A stretch of 64,000 bases of DNA from Acidobacteria bacterium Ga0077534 (lineage in GTDB: Bacteria > Acidobacteriota > Blastocatellia > Pyrinomonadales > Pyrinomonadaceae): assembly GCA_001464455.1 (NCBI GenBank), contig LNEI01000016.1:163422-227421 (forward strand), given 5' to 3'. A program made the position numbers and the translations under genes. Under the pieces are notes generated by a model that had not been told where the DNA came from, did no database searches, and saw nothing but the letters and a program-made list of their open reading frames with translations. Shown piece by piece: positions 1 through 10,930 of this stretch (its first letter is position 1; each line of letters opens with the position of its first letter).

Positions 1-1539
1 GGAGCGGAGGCGGAGCCTCGGGGATCTTTGGGTGGCCTCCCGGAGAAGCAGAGCTTCTCCGCAAATAGGGCGGCCAAGCCGCTGACGGCGTTGGTTGTGG
101 CGGTTTTAATTCTCGTTGGCGGGTTCTTTGGTTATCGATATATCGGCATTGGCGGATCGGGGGCGATCAATTCCATCGCCGTGATGCCGTTTGAGAATAG
201 GAATTCGGATGCCGACACGGATTATTTGTCTGACGGTTTGGCGGAATCGGTGATCTTTCGGCTGACGCAGATCCCTGATCTGCGTGTCAGCCCGACGAGT
301 TCGGTGATGCGTTACAAGGGGAAGGAGACTGATATTGCCAAGATCGCCTCCGAACTTGGCGTAGATGCGGTGATGACCGGACGCCTCACCAAGCGGGGCG
401 ACAATCTGAATATCACGGTCGAGCTGGTGGATGCCCGAACCAACAAGTCGCTGTGGGGCGAACAGTATGAACGGAAGCTTTCGGAATTGCTGACCACCCA
501 ACGCGAGATGGTCGCCGAGATCGTGGGCAAACTGCAGCTAAAACTGTCGGGTGAAAGCGAGCAAAAGCTGGCGAAAAAATACACCAACAATGACGAGGCC
601 TATCAGCTTTATCTTAGGGGCCAGTATCATCTAGCCAAACGAACAAAAGACGACATTTACAAGGCCATTGATTACTACGAGCAGTCGATAAAGCTTGATC
701 CCAACTTTGCCCTGGCCTACGCTGGTCTGAGCTATGCATACCAATTAGGGATGGGAAATTCCTTCTTTTTATTTTCCATGGAAGAGGGTCTAAAGAGGGC
801 AAAGGATGCCGCCGTCAGGGCGGCAGTGATAGACCCGAATCTGGCCGAGGCACGCACAGTCATCGGAATATCGCTTTCGAAGGAATTGAAATGGCCCGAA
901 GCTGAGCGTGAATACAGGAAGGCTCTAGAGATCGATCCAAAAAACGCAGGCTCACATTACCAGTACGGCATTTTCCTCCAGTACTTCGGCCGCACCGGTG
1001 ACTCGATCCGTGAGATCAAAACTGCCGTCGAATTGGATCCCCAATCTTTGATAATGCAGGCAAACCTCGCCGGGGCGCATCTCTTTGACAGGCAAAGCGA
1101 ATTGGGATTGGACTTGGCAAAGAAAGCTTTCGACCTAGATCCTAACTTTATTTTGTGCCGGTCTTGGCTTGCTTATGCCTACTGTGTGAATAAGAAATAT
1201 GCCGAAGCGATCGAGCTTATAGACGCAGCGCCTCGAGACGAGGTTTCTCAGCGATTATTTGCTCGTCTTCGTGGATACGCCTTAGCAAAAAGCGGACGCC
1301 GTAGTGAGGCTGAATCGATTCTCGCAAAATACAGTTCAGATCCGACTTTCTCAGACTCGTCAAATGCCGCCACGATTTTTGGAGCACTTGGCGACAAGGA
1401 CAAGGCATTTGCCGCGCTAGAGAAAGGTTTTGCCGCGAAAGAGCAATTGTCGCGAATAAAGGTCGATCCGCTTTTCGACGATCTCCGTGACGACCCGCGA
1501 TTTAAGGATCTCCTGAGACGGATGAATCTGACGGAGTAG
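1..1539 (+). CDS. TPR protein with TolB/FlgO-like domain, 5'-truncated by the window edge
   Basis: The frame is open to base 1, so the true start lies upstream; the TTG at 28 is only the first in-window candidate. A membrane helix (about residues 19-40 from the TTG) is followed by a TolB/FlgO-like nucleotide-cyclase-associated region (SIAVMPFENRNSDADTDYLS onward, about residues 50-175) and then about eight TPR units to the end. In Acidobacteriota this order is typical of the C-terminal half of membrane-anchored Ser/Thr protein kinases or winged-helix CadC-like regulators, so this is probably the extracytoplasmic half of such a protein (inference; no kinase domain is visible here). Oddity: the first 20 codons run through a double hairpin repeat (7-61) that also occurs in intergenic DNA at 27472-27531, so the linker before the helix may derive from an inserted repeat. 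Confidence 0.8.
   Translation, partial: GAEAEPRGSLGGLPEKQSFSANRAAKPLTALVVAVLILVGGFFGYRYIGIGGSGAINSIAVMPFENRNSDADTDYLSDGLAESVIFRLTQIPDLRVSPTSSVMRYKGKETDIAKIASELGVDAVMTGRLTKRGDNLNITVELVDARTNKSLWGEQYERKLSELLTTQREMVAEIVGKLQLKLSGESEQKLAKKYTNNDEAYQLYLRGQYHLAKRTKDDIYKAIDYYEQSIKLDPNFALAYAGLSYAYQLGMGNSFFLFSMEEGLKRAKDAAVRAAVIDPNLAEARTVIGISLSKELKWPEAEREYRKALEIDPKNAGSHYQYGIFLQYFGRTGDSIREIKTAVELDPQSLIMQANLAGAHLFDRQSELGLDLAKKAFDLDPNFILCRSWLAYAYCVNKKYAEAIELIDAAPRDEVSQRLFARLRGYALAKSGRRSEAESILAKYSSDPTFSDSSNAATIFGALGDKDKAFAALEKGFAAKEQLSRIKVDPLFDDLRDDPRFKDLLRRMNLTE
7..61. repeat. Chained-hairpin element, copy A (inside a reading frame)
   Basis: Two perfect hairpins follow each other: GAGGC/GCCTC (7-11/15-19, loop gga) and CGGAGAAGC/GCTTCTCCG (41-49/53-61, loop aga), then GCAAATAGGGC. 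The second hairpin and its 3' tail recur at 27512-27540. The element is translated in frame as part of the TPR protein. Confidence 0.7.
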
Positions 1540-1541
1540 AA

Positions 1542-1752
1542 CCTTATGAAAAAGCCTGGAGCAGAGACAAAGATAAGACGATCGAATATCTGAACAAAGC
1601 GTATGACGAGCGTGAAAGACAGTTGCTCCTGCTAAAGATCGATAAAACCTGGACTTTGTGCGAGACGACCCGCGTTTTAGGGAATGGTTAAACGAGTCGG
1701 GATCCCGGAATAGGCTTTTTGTTTTTGCTGTCGCGGAGGGAGGCGAGTTTGA

Positions 1753-1755
<3 letters not shown>
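1542..1755 (+). pseudogene. Frameshifted relic of a TPR-protein C-terminus
   Basis: Directly behind the stop of the first gene, one frame reads EKAWSRDKDKTIEYLNKAYD and continues to LLLLKIDK. The next frame over then continues DFVRDDPRFREWLNES. Joined across a frameshift near 1650-1660, this matches the end of the preceding gene (LFDDLRDDPRFKDLLRRMN) and the usual last TPR plus tail of that family. I see no start codon or ribosome-binding site. It is best read as the leftover 3' end of a duplicated or recombined paralogue. The second frame runs into the start region of the permease gene. Confidence 0.6.
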
Positions 1756-3269
<1,514 letters not shown>

Positions 3270-3273
<4 letters not shown>

Positions 3274-4727
3274 AATACGGACGAATAAAGAATTTTTATA
3301 ACGGAAAGTTTGTTGAGAGCTTGGGTGTTCAGACCGACGAGGTGGTTTCGCCGATCGACGGCTCTCAACTCTCCTCGATCCCGATGTCGACAGCGGAGGA
3401 ACTGAACGCTGCCGTCGCGTCGGCAAAGGCAGCTTTTCCCGCGTGGAGCGGTACGCCGATAAAGGAGCGTGTTCAGGTATTTTTTAGGTATCGAGCCTTG
3501 CTCGAATCTCACTTGGACGAGTTAGCTTATCTCGTGTCTGAAGAGAACGGCAAAACGTGGGACGAGGCAAAGGCGGAGGTAGAAAAATCTATTGAGTTGA
3601 CAGAATTTGCATGCTCGATGCCGCAGCTTGTGAGCGGTGAGATCCTTGAGGTGTCAAAGGGTGTTGAGTGCCGGACGGATCATTTCCCGCTCGGTGTTGT
3701 TGCGTCGATCGTGCCGTTCAACTTCCCGCTGATGGTGCCGAACTGGACGATGCCGAATGCACTTGTGCTCGGCAACACGATGATAATGAAGCCGAGCGAA
3801 CTCGTGCCGTTATCGTGCCAGCGAATGGCGGAATTGCTTAAAGAGGCCGGATTGCCTGATGGGGTTTTTAACATCATTAACGGCGGCAAAGAGATCGTCG
3901 AGGGCATCTGTGCTCATCCGGATATTGAGGCAGTCAGCTTTGTTGGTTCGACCAAGGTTGCCAAGCTTGTTTATCAACAAAGCACGCATAATCTCAAACG
4001 TTGCGTTGCCCTCGGCGGTGCGAAAAATCATCTCTTTGTTCTGCCCGATGCCAATCCGGCGATGACGGCAAGCAACGTTACGGCGTCGATGTCTGGCTGT
4101 GCAGGGCAGCGATGTATGGCAGCATCAGCGATGCTGGCAGTTGGGAATGTCGATCCGATAATCGCGTCTATTTGTGACGAGGCCCGTAAGGTCATGCCGG
4201 GCAAGAACCTGGGTGCGGTTATCTCGAAAGCCGCAAAGGATCGGATCGAAGATTACATCTCGCAGGCCGAGCGTGACGGAGCAAAGATCCTTGTTGACGG
4301 CCGTGGAGCTATGGTTGAAGGCAAAGAAGGCGGCACGTACGTCGGGCCCACCGTCATCGACTACGTAACGCCGGACATGTCGGTAGCGACCGAAGAAATA
4401 TTCGGCCCGGTTATCTCGATCATGCGAACAGAGACAGTCGATGAGGCCTTAAAGATCGAGAATGCCAATCCGTATGGCAACGCCGCCTCGGTTTTTACTC
4501 AGAGCGGAGGCACTGCCCGTTACATCATGGAACACGCGTCTGCCGGTATGATCGGCGTCAACATCGGCGTGCCCGTGCCGCGTGAACCGTTTTCGTTTGG
4601 CGGGTGGAACGATTCGCGTTTCGGGGCGAATGACATCACGGGAAAGAGCTCGATCGAATTTTGGACGAAGATCAAAAAGACCACGACTAAGTGGAATCCC
4701 GAGGCGGGCGTTAATTGGATGAGCTGA
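3270..4727 (+). CDS. mmsA: CoA-acylating (methyl)malonate-semialdehyde dehydrogenase
   Basis: This 485-residue protein belongs to the aldehyde dehydrogenase superfamily and is full length for the MmsA/IolA branch. It has the N-terminal NF/YxxGxFV start, PFNFPLMVPNWTMPNALVLG in the cofactor region and the catalytic-cysteine segment GCAGQRCMA characteristic of the CoA-dependent subfamily. It oxidises malonate or methylmalonate semialdehyde with NAD+ and CoA to acetyl- or propionyl-CoA and CO2, the last step from beta-alanine or beta-aminoisobutyrate. It starts with GTG, overlapping the permease stop by 4 bp. The beta-alanine aminotransferase that would feed it is not in the window. Confidence 0.92.
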
Positions 4728-4744
4728 CGGTTTGGAACTCAAAC

Positions 4745-5191
4745 ATGAATGAACTAAAGGTCAATACGAGTAAATTGCAAATGGTGTTAGTCATTGGCCT
4801 TGGGCTGTTTTTTGTCCCGATCGGCATTTGGATGTTGGTGTCGGGGGTAACCGGAGGCAAGGTGGTTCCGCTAGGTATTGGCTCGATGCTGCTCGTGCTT
4901 TTTGCAGTACTGCTATTTATTATCGTCAGAGCCTATCGACGCAGTGTCGGTTATTTTTCAGCCCGAGGGGTCGGACGGAATGATGGAGCGGAGATACCTT
5001 GGTCGATGCTGAGTCGCACGGTAGATAAGATGGCTACGCGCGACAACGGCCAACCTATGCTTTGGAGAACCGAGATACAATTCAACGACGGCACGAGCCT
5101 TTGGCTAATACCCTCCAAAATATCTAATTGGCAGGAAGTTCGTGCGTATGTGCAGGCATTGCCGTGTGAGCATACGGTTGAAGCGGCGTGA
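4745..5191 (+). CDS. Small two-helix membrane protein, PH-like cytoplasmic part, function unknown
   Basis: About 148 residues. Two adjacent membrane helices (VLVIGLGLFFVPIGIWMLVS and a second around VVPLGIGSMLLVLFAVLLFI) are followed by a soluble domain of about 85 residues (GYFSARGVGRNDGAEIPWSM and on) that looks like a bacterial PH-type domain. I prefer the ATG at 4745 over a TTG at 4715, which would overlap mmsA and lacks a ribosome-binding site. The stop overlaps the cytochrome start by 4 bp, so the two are probably co-translated. I do not recognise a function. Confidence 0.6.
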   Translation: MNELKVNTSKLQMVLVIGLGLFFVPIGIWMLVSGVTGGKVVPLGIGSMLLVLFAVLLFIIVRAYRRSVGYFSARGVGRNDGAEIPWSMLSRTVDKMATRDNGQPMLWRTEIQFNDGTSLWLIPSKISNWQEVRAYVQALPCEHTVEAA

Positions 5192-6285
5192 GCCAGGCTA
5201 TGATGACGAAGACTAACTGGCTAAAGAGCGCGATCATCTTTTGTTTTGTAGTGATAGCACTGCTTGGAGGTCGCCTATCCACTGCGCAGAAGGCGCAGGT
5301 AGAAACCGCGGGGCAAAAATTTAAGAGCATCAAGGTGCTCAACGACATGCCTGCCGACCAGATGGGTAAGGTGATGAACATGTTTTCGGCGAGCCTCGGC
5401 GTCGACTGCAAATTCTGCCACACATCGAACGACGGGGACTATGAAAAAGAGGGGATCGAGCACAAGGAAACAGCGCGGAAGATGATCAAGATGGTCTTCG
5501 ACCTTAATAAGTCGCAGTTCAATGGCCGGCCCGAGATCAATTGCAACACATGTCATCAAGGTATTTCGCACCCGCAGCCGAGCTTTCCGCTGGGGGAAGC
5601 GAAACCAGCCGCCCGTCGGCCATCGCAGCCCGAAAAAGGCCCGACCGCCGATGCGATCGTCGCTAAATACGAAGCCGCGATCGGGGGCCGGTCCAACATC
5701 GACAAAGCGGCCTCGCGTAAGATCACATCAAAGCGGGTTGAGCCCGACGGGAAAACGTCCGAGCCTGAGACGATCTGGCTAAAGGCGGGCAAATATCGTG
5801 CGGATCTTGCGTACGGGAAATACGTCGTGACCGAGCTGTTTGACGGAACTATCGGCCGGAAGTTTGGTAACGGAAGCCCAATAGAACTTAAGGCCGACGA
5901 GGCAGAGCAGATAAAACGCGAGGCGGAATTAATGTCCGGCGTTCCGCTCAAAACGATATATCCCCGATTGGAATTCCGTACGGTCGAGCGGATCGATGGA
6001 AAGGAAGTCAATTACTTCATTGGAACGACGACAGGCAATGTGCGTGAACGACTGTATTTCGATGTGGCCAGCGGGCTGCTGGTGAGGCGGACGGTTTCGA
6101 CGCCGACAGTATTTGGCGGATTTCTCTATCAAGTCGATTATGCCGACTATAAAGATATCGGCGGCGTGAATTTGCCGACGACCATTCATTACGCAGTTCC
6201 GAATATGAGTTGGACACGCAGGATATCTAACGTAAGTACTTCGGATGTTGATGATGCTATATTTGTTTTACCCGTAAAGAAATAA
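5188..6285 (+). CDS. Dihaem c-type cytochrome (CytoC_RC-like) with LolA-like C-terminal domain
   Basis: 365 residues with an N-terminal signal segment (WLKSAIIFCFVVIALLGG), so periplasmic or membrane-tethered. Two haem sites are visible: CKFCH (C74/C77/H78) and CNTCH (C119/C122/H123). The context MPADQMGKVMNMFSASLGVD before the first site is the signature of the photosynthetic-reaction-centre cytochrome subunit fold widespread in non-phototrophic Acidobacteriota. Residues about 150-365 form a second, beta-rich domain resembling LolA/outer-membrane lipoprotein-sorting proteins. The start could be GTG 5188 (GTGA overlap with the upstream gene) or ATG 5200. A cytochrome inside a pyrimidine block is unexpected; it could accept electrons from a neighbouring oxidoreductase, but nothing proves this. 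Confidence 0.82.
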   Translation: MSQAMMTKTNWLKSAIIFCFVVIALLGGRLSTAQKAQVETAGQKFKSIKVLNDMPADQMGKVMNMFSASLGVDCKFCHTSNDGDYEKEGIEHKETARKMIKMVFDLNKSQFNGRPEINCNTCHQGISHPQPSFPLGEAKPAARRPSQPEKGPTADAIVAKYEAAIGGRSNIDKAASRKITSKRVEPDGKTSEPETIWLKAGKYRADLAYGKYVVTELFDGTIGRKFGNGSPIELKADEAEQIKREAELMSGVPLKTIYPRLEFRTVERIDGKEVNYFIGTTTGNVRERLYFDVASGLLVRRTVSTPTVFGGFLYQVDYADYKDIGGVNLPTTIHYAVPNMSWTRRISNVSTSDVDDAIFVLPVKK

Positions 6286-6302
6286 AAGGAAAGGACAACC
6301 AA

Positions 6303-7172
6303 ATGGCGCGAATTGTGAAAGGCGGTTTGATACAGGCCCATAATCAAAAAGAGGCTGATGCACCGATCGACGAGATCAAGAAAGCGAATATCGATCACCA
6401 GATGAAGTTTGTCGAGGAAGCGGCACGGCAGGGTGTGAAGGTGTTGTGTTTTCAAGAGATCTTTACCACGCCTTATTTCTGTGCCGAACAGACTACGCGT
6501 TGGTACGATGCGGTTGAGAGCATCCCCGATGGCCCGACTGTTAAGCTGATGCAGGACGTGGCGAAGCAATTTGGCATGGTGCTCGTCGTGCCGATATATG
6601 AGGAAGAGCAGACGGGAATTTACTACAATTCTGCAGCCGTCATCGATGCGGACGGGAAATATTTAGGGAAATATCGCAAGACGCACATACCGCACGTTGC
6701 ACCGGGATTTTGGGAGAAGTTCTACTTTCGGCCGGGCAATCTCGGGTATCCGTGCTTTGATACGGCGGTCGGCCGGATCGGCGTTTACATTTGTTACGAT
6801 CGGCATTTTCCGGAAGGAGCTCGCTGCCTCGGTTTGAACGGGGCCGAGATAATTTTCAATCCATCGGCTACTGTTGCCGGCCTTAGTGAATATCTCTGGC
6901 GACTAGAACAGCCAGCTCACGCGGTGGCGAACGGCTACTTTGTCGGAGCGATAAACCGCGTAGGCACTGAAGCCCCGTGGAATATCGGAGAATTCTACGG
7001 CCAAAGCTATTTCTGCGATCCGCGAGGCCAGATGCTTGCGGTCGGAACTCGGGATCAGGACGAGCTAATAGTTGCCGATCTGGAAATGGACAAGATCCGC
7101 GAGGTAAGAAACACGTGGCAGTTTTTCCGAGACCGTAGGCCAGATACTTATGGGCAGATCGTGGCAGATTGA
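6303..7172 (+). CDS. Beta-ureidopropionase (N-carbamoyl-beta-alanine amidohydrolase), nitrilase superfamily
   Basis: 289 residues with the Glu-Lys-Cys triad of the nitrilase superfamily: CFQEIFTTPYF (Glu near 47), YRKTHIP (Lys near 124) and GVYICYDRHFPEGARC (Cys near 161). It hydrolyses N-carbamoyl-beta-alanine or its 3-methyl homologue to beta-alanine or beta-aminoisobutyrate, CO2 and NH3 in the cytoplasm. N-carbamoylputrescine amidase is the main alternative, but PreT/PreA and the MmsA-type dehydrogenase in the same block favour pyrimidine breakdown. The ATG at 6303 has a good AAAGGAAAGGA ribosome-binding site. Confidence 0.88.
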   Translation: MARIVKGGLIQAHNQKEADAPIDEIKKANIDHQMKFVEEAARQGVKVLCFQEIFTTPYFCAEQTTRWYDAVESIPDGPTVKLMQDVAKQFGMVLVVPIYEEEQTGIYYNSAAVIDADGKYLGKYRKTHIPHVAPGFWEKFYFRPGNLGYPCFDTAVGRIGVYICYDRHFPEGARCLGLNGAEIIFNPSATVAGLSEYLWRLEQPAHAVANGYFVGAINRVGTEAPWNIGEFYGQSYFCDPRGQMLAVGTRDQDELIVADLEMDKIREVRNTWQFFRDRRPDTYGQIVAD

Positions 7173-7176
7173 TCTT

Positions 7177-7968
7177 ATGTTGTTAGTAAGTTTCCCCGGA
7201 AAAATTCGATTATTCGCGATCATTCTGATCGCGGCAGTCGCGGTTTCTGCTCAGTCGGAAACCGTGATCGAAAAGAATCTGCTCGGCCACCTGGAAACGA
7301 TCTCGAAAAATGCTGGCAGGACAGAACTGCTCGACAACGAGAACAAACTGCTGAAGCAGAAACTGCTCAGGTATGCCAAAAGCCCTGCATCGCTGCGGTA
7401 TCAGTTTCAGGGGCTCGCTGGAAAGCTGTACATAACGACATCGAAGGATGGTAAGTTCCGCATCTACTCGTGGGATACGAATACCGGCGGGACGATGAAA
7501 TTCTTCGATGGCGTTTATCAGTACAAGACAAAACGCGGTAGGGTTTCCGCGAAAGCATTTCCGCAATCACAGGGATCTGCCCGAGGATTTTACTATCAGA
7601 TCTTCCAGCTCGATGCAGCAGGGAAAACGATTTATCTGGCGAACTCAACCAGCATTTTATCCACTTCGCAAACCCGTCAGGATCTCGAAATTTACGCGAT
7701 CGAAGGCGAGCGGCTTAATGACGATATCCGATTGATCAGGACATCGACGGCATTTCGAAATTCAGTTGGGTTCGATTACGATTTTTTCTCGGTGGTCGAT
7801 CGTCGAGAGCGGCCGGTGAAGTTGTTTTGGTGGGATGAAGCGAAGAAACAGTTTCGATTTCCGGTTGTCTTGAAAGACGAAAAATTTCCAAACGGCGGCC
7901 GAGTCACAAACCGGTTTATTACCTATCGATTTAATGGGAAAGCATTTGTGCGTGTCAGTGACCGTTAG
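7177..7968 (+). CDS. Secreted protein of unknown function
   Basis: About 263 residues with a signal peptide (IRLFAIILIAAVAVSAQ) from the preferred ATG at 7177. The ATG at 7150 would overlap the amidohydrolase and place extra residues before the signal peptide. The mature part is rich in beta-strand-forming residues (YQFQGLAGKLYITTSKDGKF, FRIYSWDTNTGG) with no enzyme motif or membrane anchor that I recognise. It lies between the amidohydrolase and a TPR protein on the same strand and is probably co-transcribed. Confidence 0.65.
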   Translation: MLLVSFPGKIRLFAIILIAAVAVSAQSETVIEKNLLGHLETISKNAGRTELLDNENKLLKQKLLRYAKSPASLRYQFQGLAGKLYITTSKDGKFRIYSWDTNTGGTMKFFDGVYQYKTKRGRVSAKAFPQSQGSARGFYYQIFQLDAAGKTIYLANSTSILSTSQTRQDLEIYAIEGERLNDDIRLIRTSTAFRNSVGFDYDFFSVVDRRERPVKLFWWDEAKKQFRFPVVLKDEKFPNGGRVTNRFITYRFNGKAFVRVSDR

Positions 7969-7998
7969 GTTTTTTGCAGATTTCAGGAGGTTAGGTTA

Positions 7999-9006
7999 AT
8001 GCGTTCTCTTGCGAGAGTGATCTTGTTATCGATCATCATTTTGGGGACCGGAAGTATGCTTCACGGTCGGTCGGCTTCGCCAATGGCCGATGCCTGGGAA
8101 TTGGGGAGTAAGCTGAGCCTCGCGGGGGCCGTGCTCGCACAGGGAAATCAGGCTATAGCTGACCGGCAATTCGCCGCAGCTAATACCGCTGCTACGGCGT
8201 TAGGTATTAGATTACCCCCGTTGCCGAAGCCGAAAGGCAATAAGGTCGAAGACACAGCGACCGTCCTTAACTACCTTCTGAATTCGACCGGCAGTCCTAT
8301 CATGGCGCTTTTGACTCGAAATTTCAGTGCTGAGCACAGCCATGTGTTCGAAGCCGCTCTGAAATCGAATATTTTGCTAATGCTATACGCTCCCGGCGAC
8401 TCGACATCGGCCACGGTCGCATCGGTATTGCGGGATCGTGCGGCGAAATCGAACGTAGTGACCATAATGGCCGCACAGTTGGTCGTGCTGATCGATCGGA
8501 AAGCGACGTTCGACGCCGTAAAGAACGAAGTTTTTGCAATGAACGACAAGGCTCCGAGCATAGTGGCACGCATCGATCTCGCTCGCCAGGGCGAGTCGAA
8601 GTATCAGGCCAATGATTTCACCGGCTCGGCCGATGCTTTTACCAAAGCTCTGGGCATCGATCCAACATCGGCCGAGTATTATTTTGGCCGCGCCAGGGCA
8701 TACGGAAAACTGAGCAAGAACGTCGAGGCTATCGCGGATTATACTAAAGCGATCCAGATCGAAAAGACGGCTGGTAATCGGGCGTCAAACCTTGTCGTGA
8801 TGCATCACAATCGAGGGTTGCTCTATGGAATGACAAAGCAAAACGCAGTAGCCTTAGCCGATCTGACCGAGGCTATCCGTTTGAAACCGGATTACGCCAG
8901 TGCTTATCGCGTGCGGGGCTTGGTCCATCGTCAAATGGGAAACGCAAAGGCCGCAGCGGCGGATCTAGCGAAGGCGGAACAACTGCAGCCCGGCATAACG
9001 AAATAA
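7999..9006 (+). CDS. Exported TPR protein
   Basis: 335 residues: a signal peptide (ARVILLSIIILGTGSMLHG), a helical N-terminal half, then at least three tetratricopeptide units from about residue 200 (YQANDFTGSADAFTKALGID; YGKLSKNVEAIADYTKAIQI; ALADLTEAIRLKPDYASAYR). A protein-protein scaffold in the periplasm is likely; the partner is unknown. A strong Shine-Dalgarno (CAGGAGGTTAGG) precedes ATG 7999. The gap to preT (9007-9148) holds an inverted repeat, CCACGCA/TGCGTGG (9020-9026/9054-9060), so preT may have its own promoter. Confidence 0.75.
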   Translation: MRSLARVILLSIIILGTGSMLHGRSASPMADAWELGSKLSLAGAVLAQGNQAIADRQFAAANTAATALGIRLPPLPKPKGNKVEDTATVLNYLLNSTGSPIMALLTRNFSAEHSHVFEAALKSNILLMLYAPGDSTSATVASVLRDRAAKSNVVTIMAAQLVVLIDRKATFDAVKNEVFAMNDKAPSIVARIDLARQGESKYQANDFTGSADAFTKALGIDPTSAEYYFGRARAYGKLSKNVEAIADYTKAIQIEKTAGNRASNLVVMHHNRGLLYGMTKQNAVALADLTEAIRLKPDYASAYRVRGLVHRQMGNAKAAAADLAKAEQLQPGITK

Positions 9007-9148
9007 GGCGGCTTAGTTACCACGCATTTATACTTTGGCCGACGAAGTGTCGTTGCGTGGAAGGCAAACAGTGAATTCCTGACCGGTAGAATAGGATCGC
9101 AGGTAGTTTTCTAGGACGCAATAGTGAAATTGGTGTAACATTCGATTC

Positions 9149-10522
9149 ATGTCAGGATACTGTACTCCGCTGGACATCACTCAGATCGAGCAAAATTTTG
9201 CCGACATCAATCCCGCGATGTCGACACCCGAAGCAATGCAGGAAGCGAACCGCTGCCTTTATTGTTTCGATGCTCCGTGCACGCGGGCATGTCCAACGCA
9301 TATTGACGTGCCCTCTTTCATTAAGAAGATCGCGAGCGGTAATGTAACAGGGGCCGCAAGGGTCATCTTTGATGCCAATCCTATCGGAGCCTCGTGTGCA
9401 CGGGTTTGTCCGGTCGAGGTGCTTTGCGAGGGCGCTTGTGTCGAGAAAACACTGATCAATAAGCCTATCGAGATCGGACGTCTGCAGCGATATGCGACGG
9501 ACCACGTGTTTCGCAGCGGGAAGCAGCTTTTTACAAAAGGAGAGCCGAACGGCAGGTCGGTGGGGATCATTGGTTCCGGTCCGGCGGGCCTTTCGTGCGC
9601 GAGCTATCTGGCCCGCCTCGGATATGCCGTGACTGTATACGAACGTCGCGAACAGCCGGGCGGGCTCGATACCTACGGAATGGCGGAGTACAAGATGAGC
9701 AAAAGCGTCTCGCTTGCCGAGGTCGAGCAGGTCGCAGAGATGGGCGTTAGATTTTTGACCAGAACTCAAGTTGGTGAAGGCGGTGGCCCGAATGAGATCG
9801 CGTTCGAAGAACTGAAAGCCAAACACGACGCTATCTTTCTCGCCACGGGCCTCGGATCGACTAACAAGTTGAACATTCCTGGCGAGAACCTTGCAGGCGT
9901 CATCGATGCTCTTGCGTTTATCGAGCAGGTCAAAACGCGTGACTGGCAAAATATCGAACTTGGCAAGAATGTCATTGTTATTGGTGCCGGCAATACTGCT
10001 GTTGACGCCGTTACGCAGGCAAAACGGCTGGGAGCCGAAAAGGTGACGATGCTTTATCGCCGAAGCGAAAGAGACGCTCCGGCCTACGAGTACGAAATGG
10101 AACTCGCCCGGAAAGACGGCATCGAGTTCATGTGGCATACAACGCCGGTCGAGATAATAGGTAATTCCCGTGTTAGTGGCATACGAGTCAGGCAGGGCGA
10201 TCGGGAGCAAGTTGTCGATTGCGATATGGTGATAAAGGCTATCGGGCAGACCAAGATGACATCGTTTTTCGCCGACGTTTGCGGCGTAGACATCGATGAG
10301 AAGGGCCGTGTGGCTGTCAATGAGAAGATGCAGACATCTGACTCGAAAGTGTTCGCTGGCGGCGATTGTGTCAATGGCGGTGCAGAAGCGGTCGATGCAT
10401 CGCAGATGGGTAAGCTGGGGGCGATGGGTATCCACGATGCTTTGACGGGGGAAGTGATCGAGTTTGCAGGAGCGATACTGCGTGACCCGCCGAAAGCTCC
10501 GGTCGATCCAAACCCGCATTGA
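9149..10522 (+). CDS. preT: NAD(P)H-dependent dihydropyrimidine dehydrogenase, subunit PreT
   Basis: 457 residues, GltD-like. Eight N-terminal cysteines (C36, C39, C44, C48 and C83, C87, C93, C97) match the two iron-sulfur clusters of the N-terminal part of dihydropyrimidine dehydrogenase. A FAD Rossmann motif follows (VGIIGSGPAGLSCASYLARL), then an NAD(P) Rossmann motif (VIVIGAGNTAVDAV) and the C-terminal FAD motif (VFAGGDCVNGGAEAVDA). With PreA it reduces uracil and thymine to the 5,6-dihydro forms. Its partner gene preA lies 3.8 kb downstream, separated by a YjfM/C/L-like trio and a transporter, unlike the adjacent preT-preA of E. coli. Confidence 0.92.
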   Translation: MSGYCTPLDITQIEQNFADINPAMSTPEAMQEANRCLYCFDAPCTRACPTHIDVPSFIKKIASGNVTGAARVIFDANPIGASCARVCPVEVLCEGACVEKTLINKPIEIGRLQRYATDHVFRSGKQLFTKGEPNGRSVGIIGSGPAGLSCASYLARLGYAVTVYERREQPGGLDTYGMAEYKMSKSVSLAEVEQVAEMGVRFLTRTQVGEGGGPNEIAFEELKAKHDAIFLATGLGSTNKLNIPGENLAGVIDALAFIEQVKTRDWQNIELGKNVIVIGAGNTAVDAVTQAKRLGAEKVTMLYRRSERDAPAYEYEMELARKDGIEFMWHTTPVEIIGNSRVSGIRVRQGDREQVVDCDMVIKAIGQTKMTSFFADVCGVDIDEKGRVAVNEKMQTSDSKVFAGGDCVNGGAEAVDASQMGKLGAMGIHDALTGEVIEFAGAILRDPPKAPVDPNPH

Positions 10523-10528
10523 GGAAAT

Positions 10529-10930
10529 ATGAAGAAGAGCAAACGAATAATTCTTGCGATAGCACCGGTTTTAGGTGCCACTTTAGCGTGCGGCGGAAGC
10601 GACGGGCCGCAGGACCGTGACGTTTACGCGACCAAAGAAGAGTGCGTCAAGGATTGGAGCGAGGGCGACCTGTGCGAAAAGATGGACGAGAACGATGAGC
10701 GTGCTTATCGCGGAACCTCGGGCGGTTATTTCTGGGGACCGGTCTACTATCGCGGCAATCGTTCGGTTAACTATAACGGCCGAACCATAAGCGGATCGAA
10801 TAGCGGCAAGGCGATGAAGCCATTTACTCTAAGTTCCTCATCATCAACCGCTTCGCGAAGCAGCAAGAGCTCGCCGAGCTATAGCGGATTCAGCGGAAGC
10901 CGGTCTTCGGGCCCGAGCAGCAGCAGTTAA
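10529..10930 (+). CDS. YgiB/YjfM-like (DUF1190) lipoprotein
   Basis: 133 residues with a lipobox (VLGATLAC, Cys21), so a predicted lipoprotein. Two short Cys-containing motifs (ATKEECVKDWSEGDLCEK) are followed by an aromatic/Gly stretch (GGYFWGPVYYRGN) and a long Ser-rich tail. This matches DUF1190 proteins (E. coli YgiB/YjfM), which are encoded beside a glutathionylspermidine-synthase-like protein, exactly as here. It begins 6 bp after preT, and its TAA abuts the next ATG. Function is unknown in E. coli too; the grouping points to a role at the cell envelope. Confidence 0.7.
   Translation: MKKSKRIILAIAPVLGATLACGGSDGPQDRDVYATKEECVKDWSEGDLCEKMDENDERAYRGTSGGYFWGPVYYRGNRSVNYNGRTISGSNSGKAMKPFTLSSSSSTASRSSKSSPSYSGFSGSRSSGPSSSS

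Noticed and set aside
9152..10519. A 455-codon open frame antisense to preT
   Set aside because: It covers exactly the preT coding region, has no plausible protein features and arises from the codon bias of the opposite strand.
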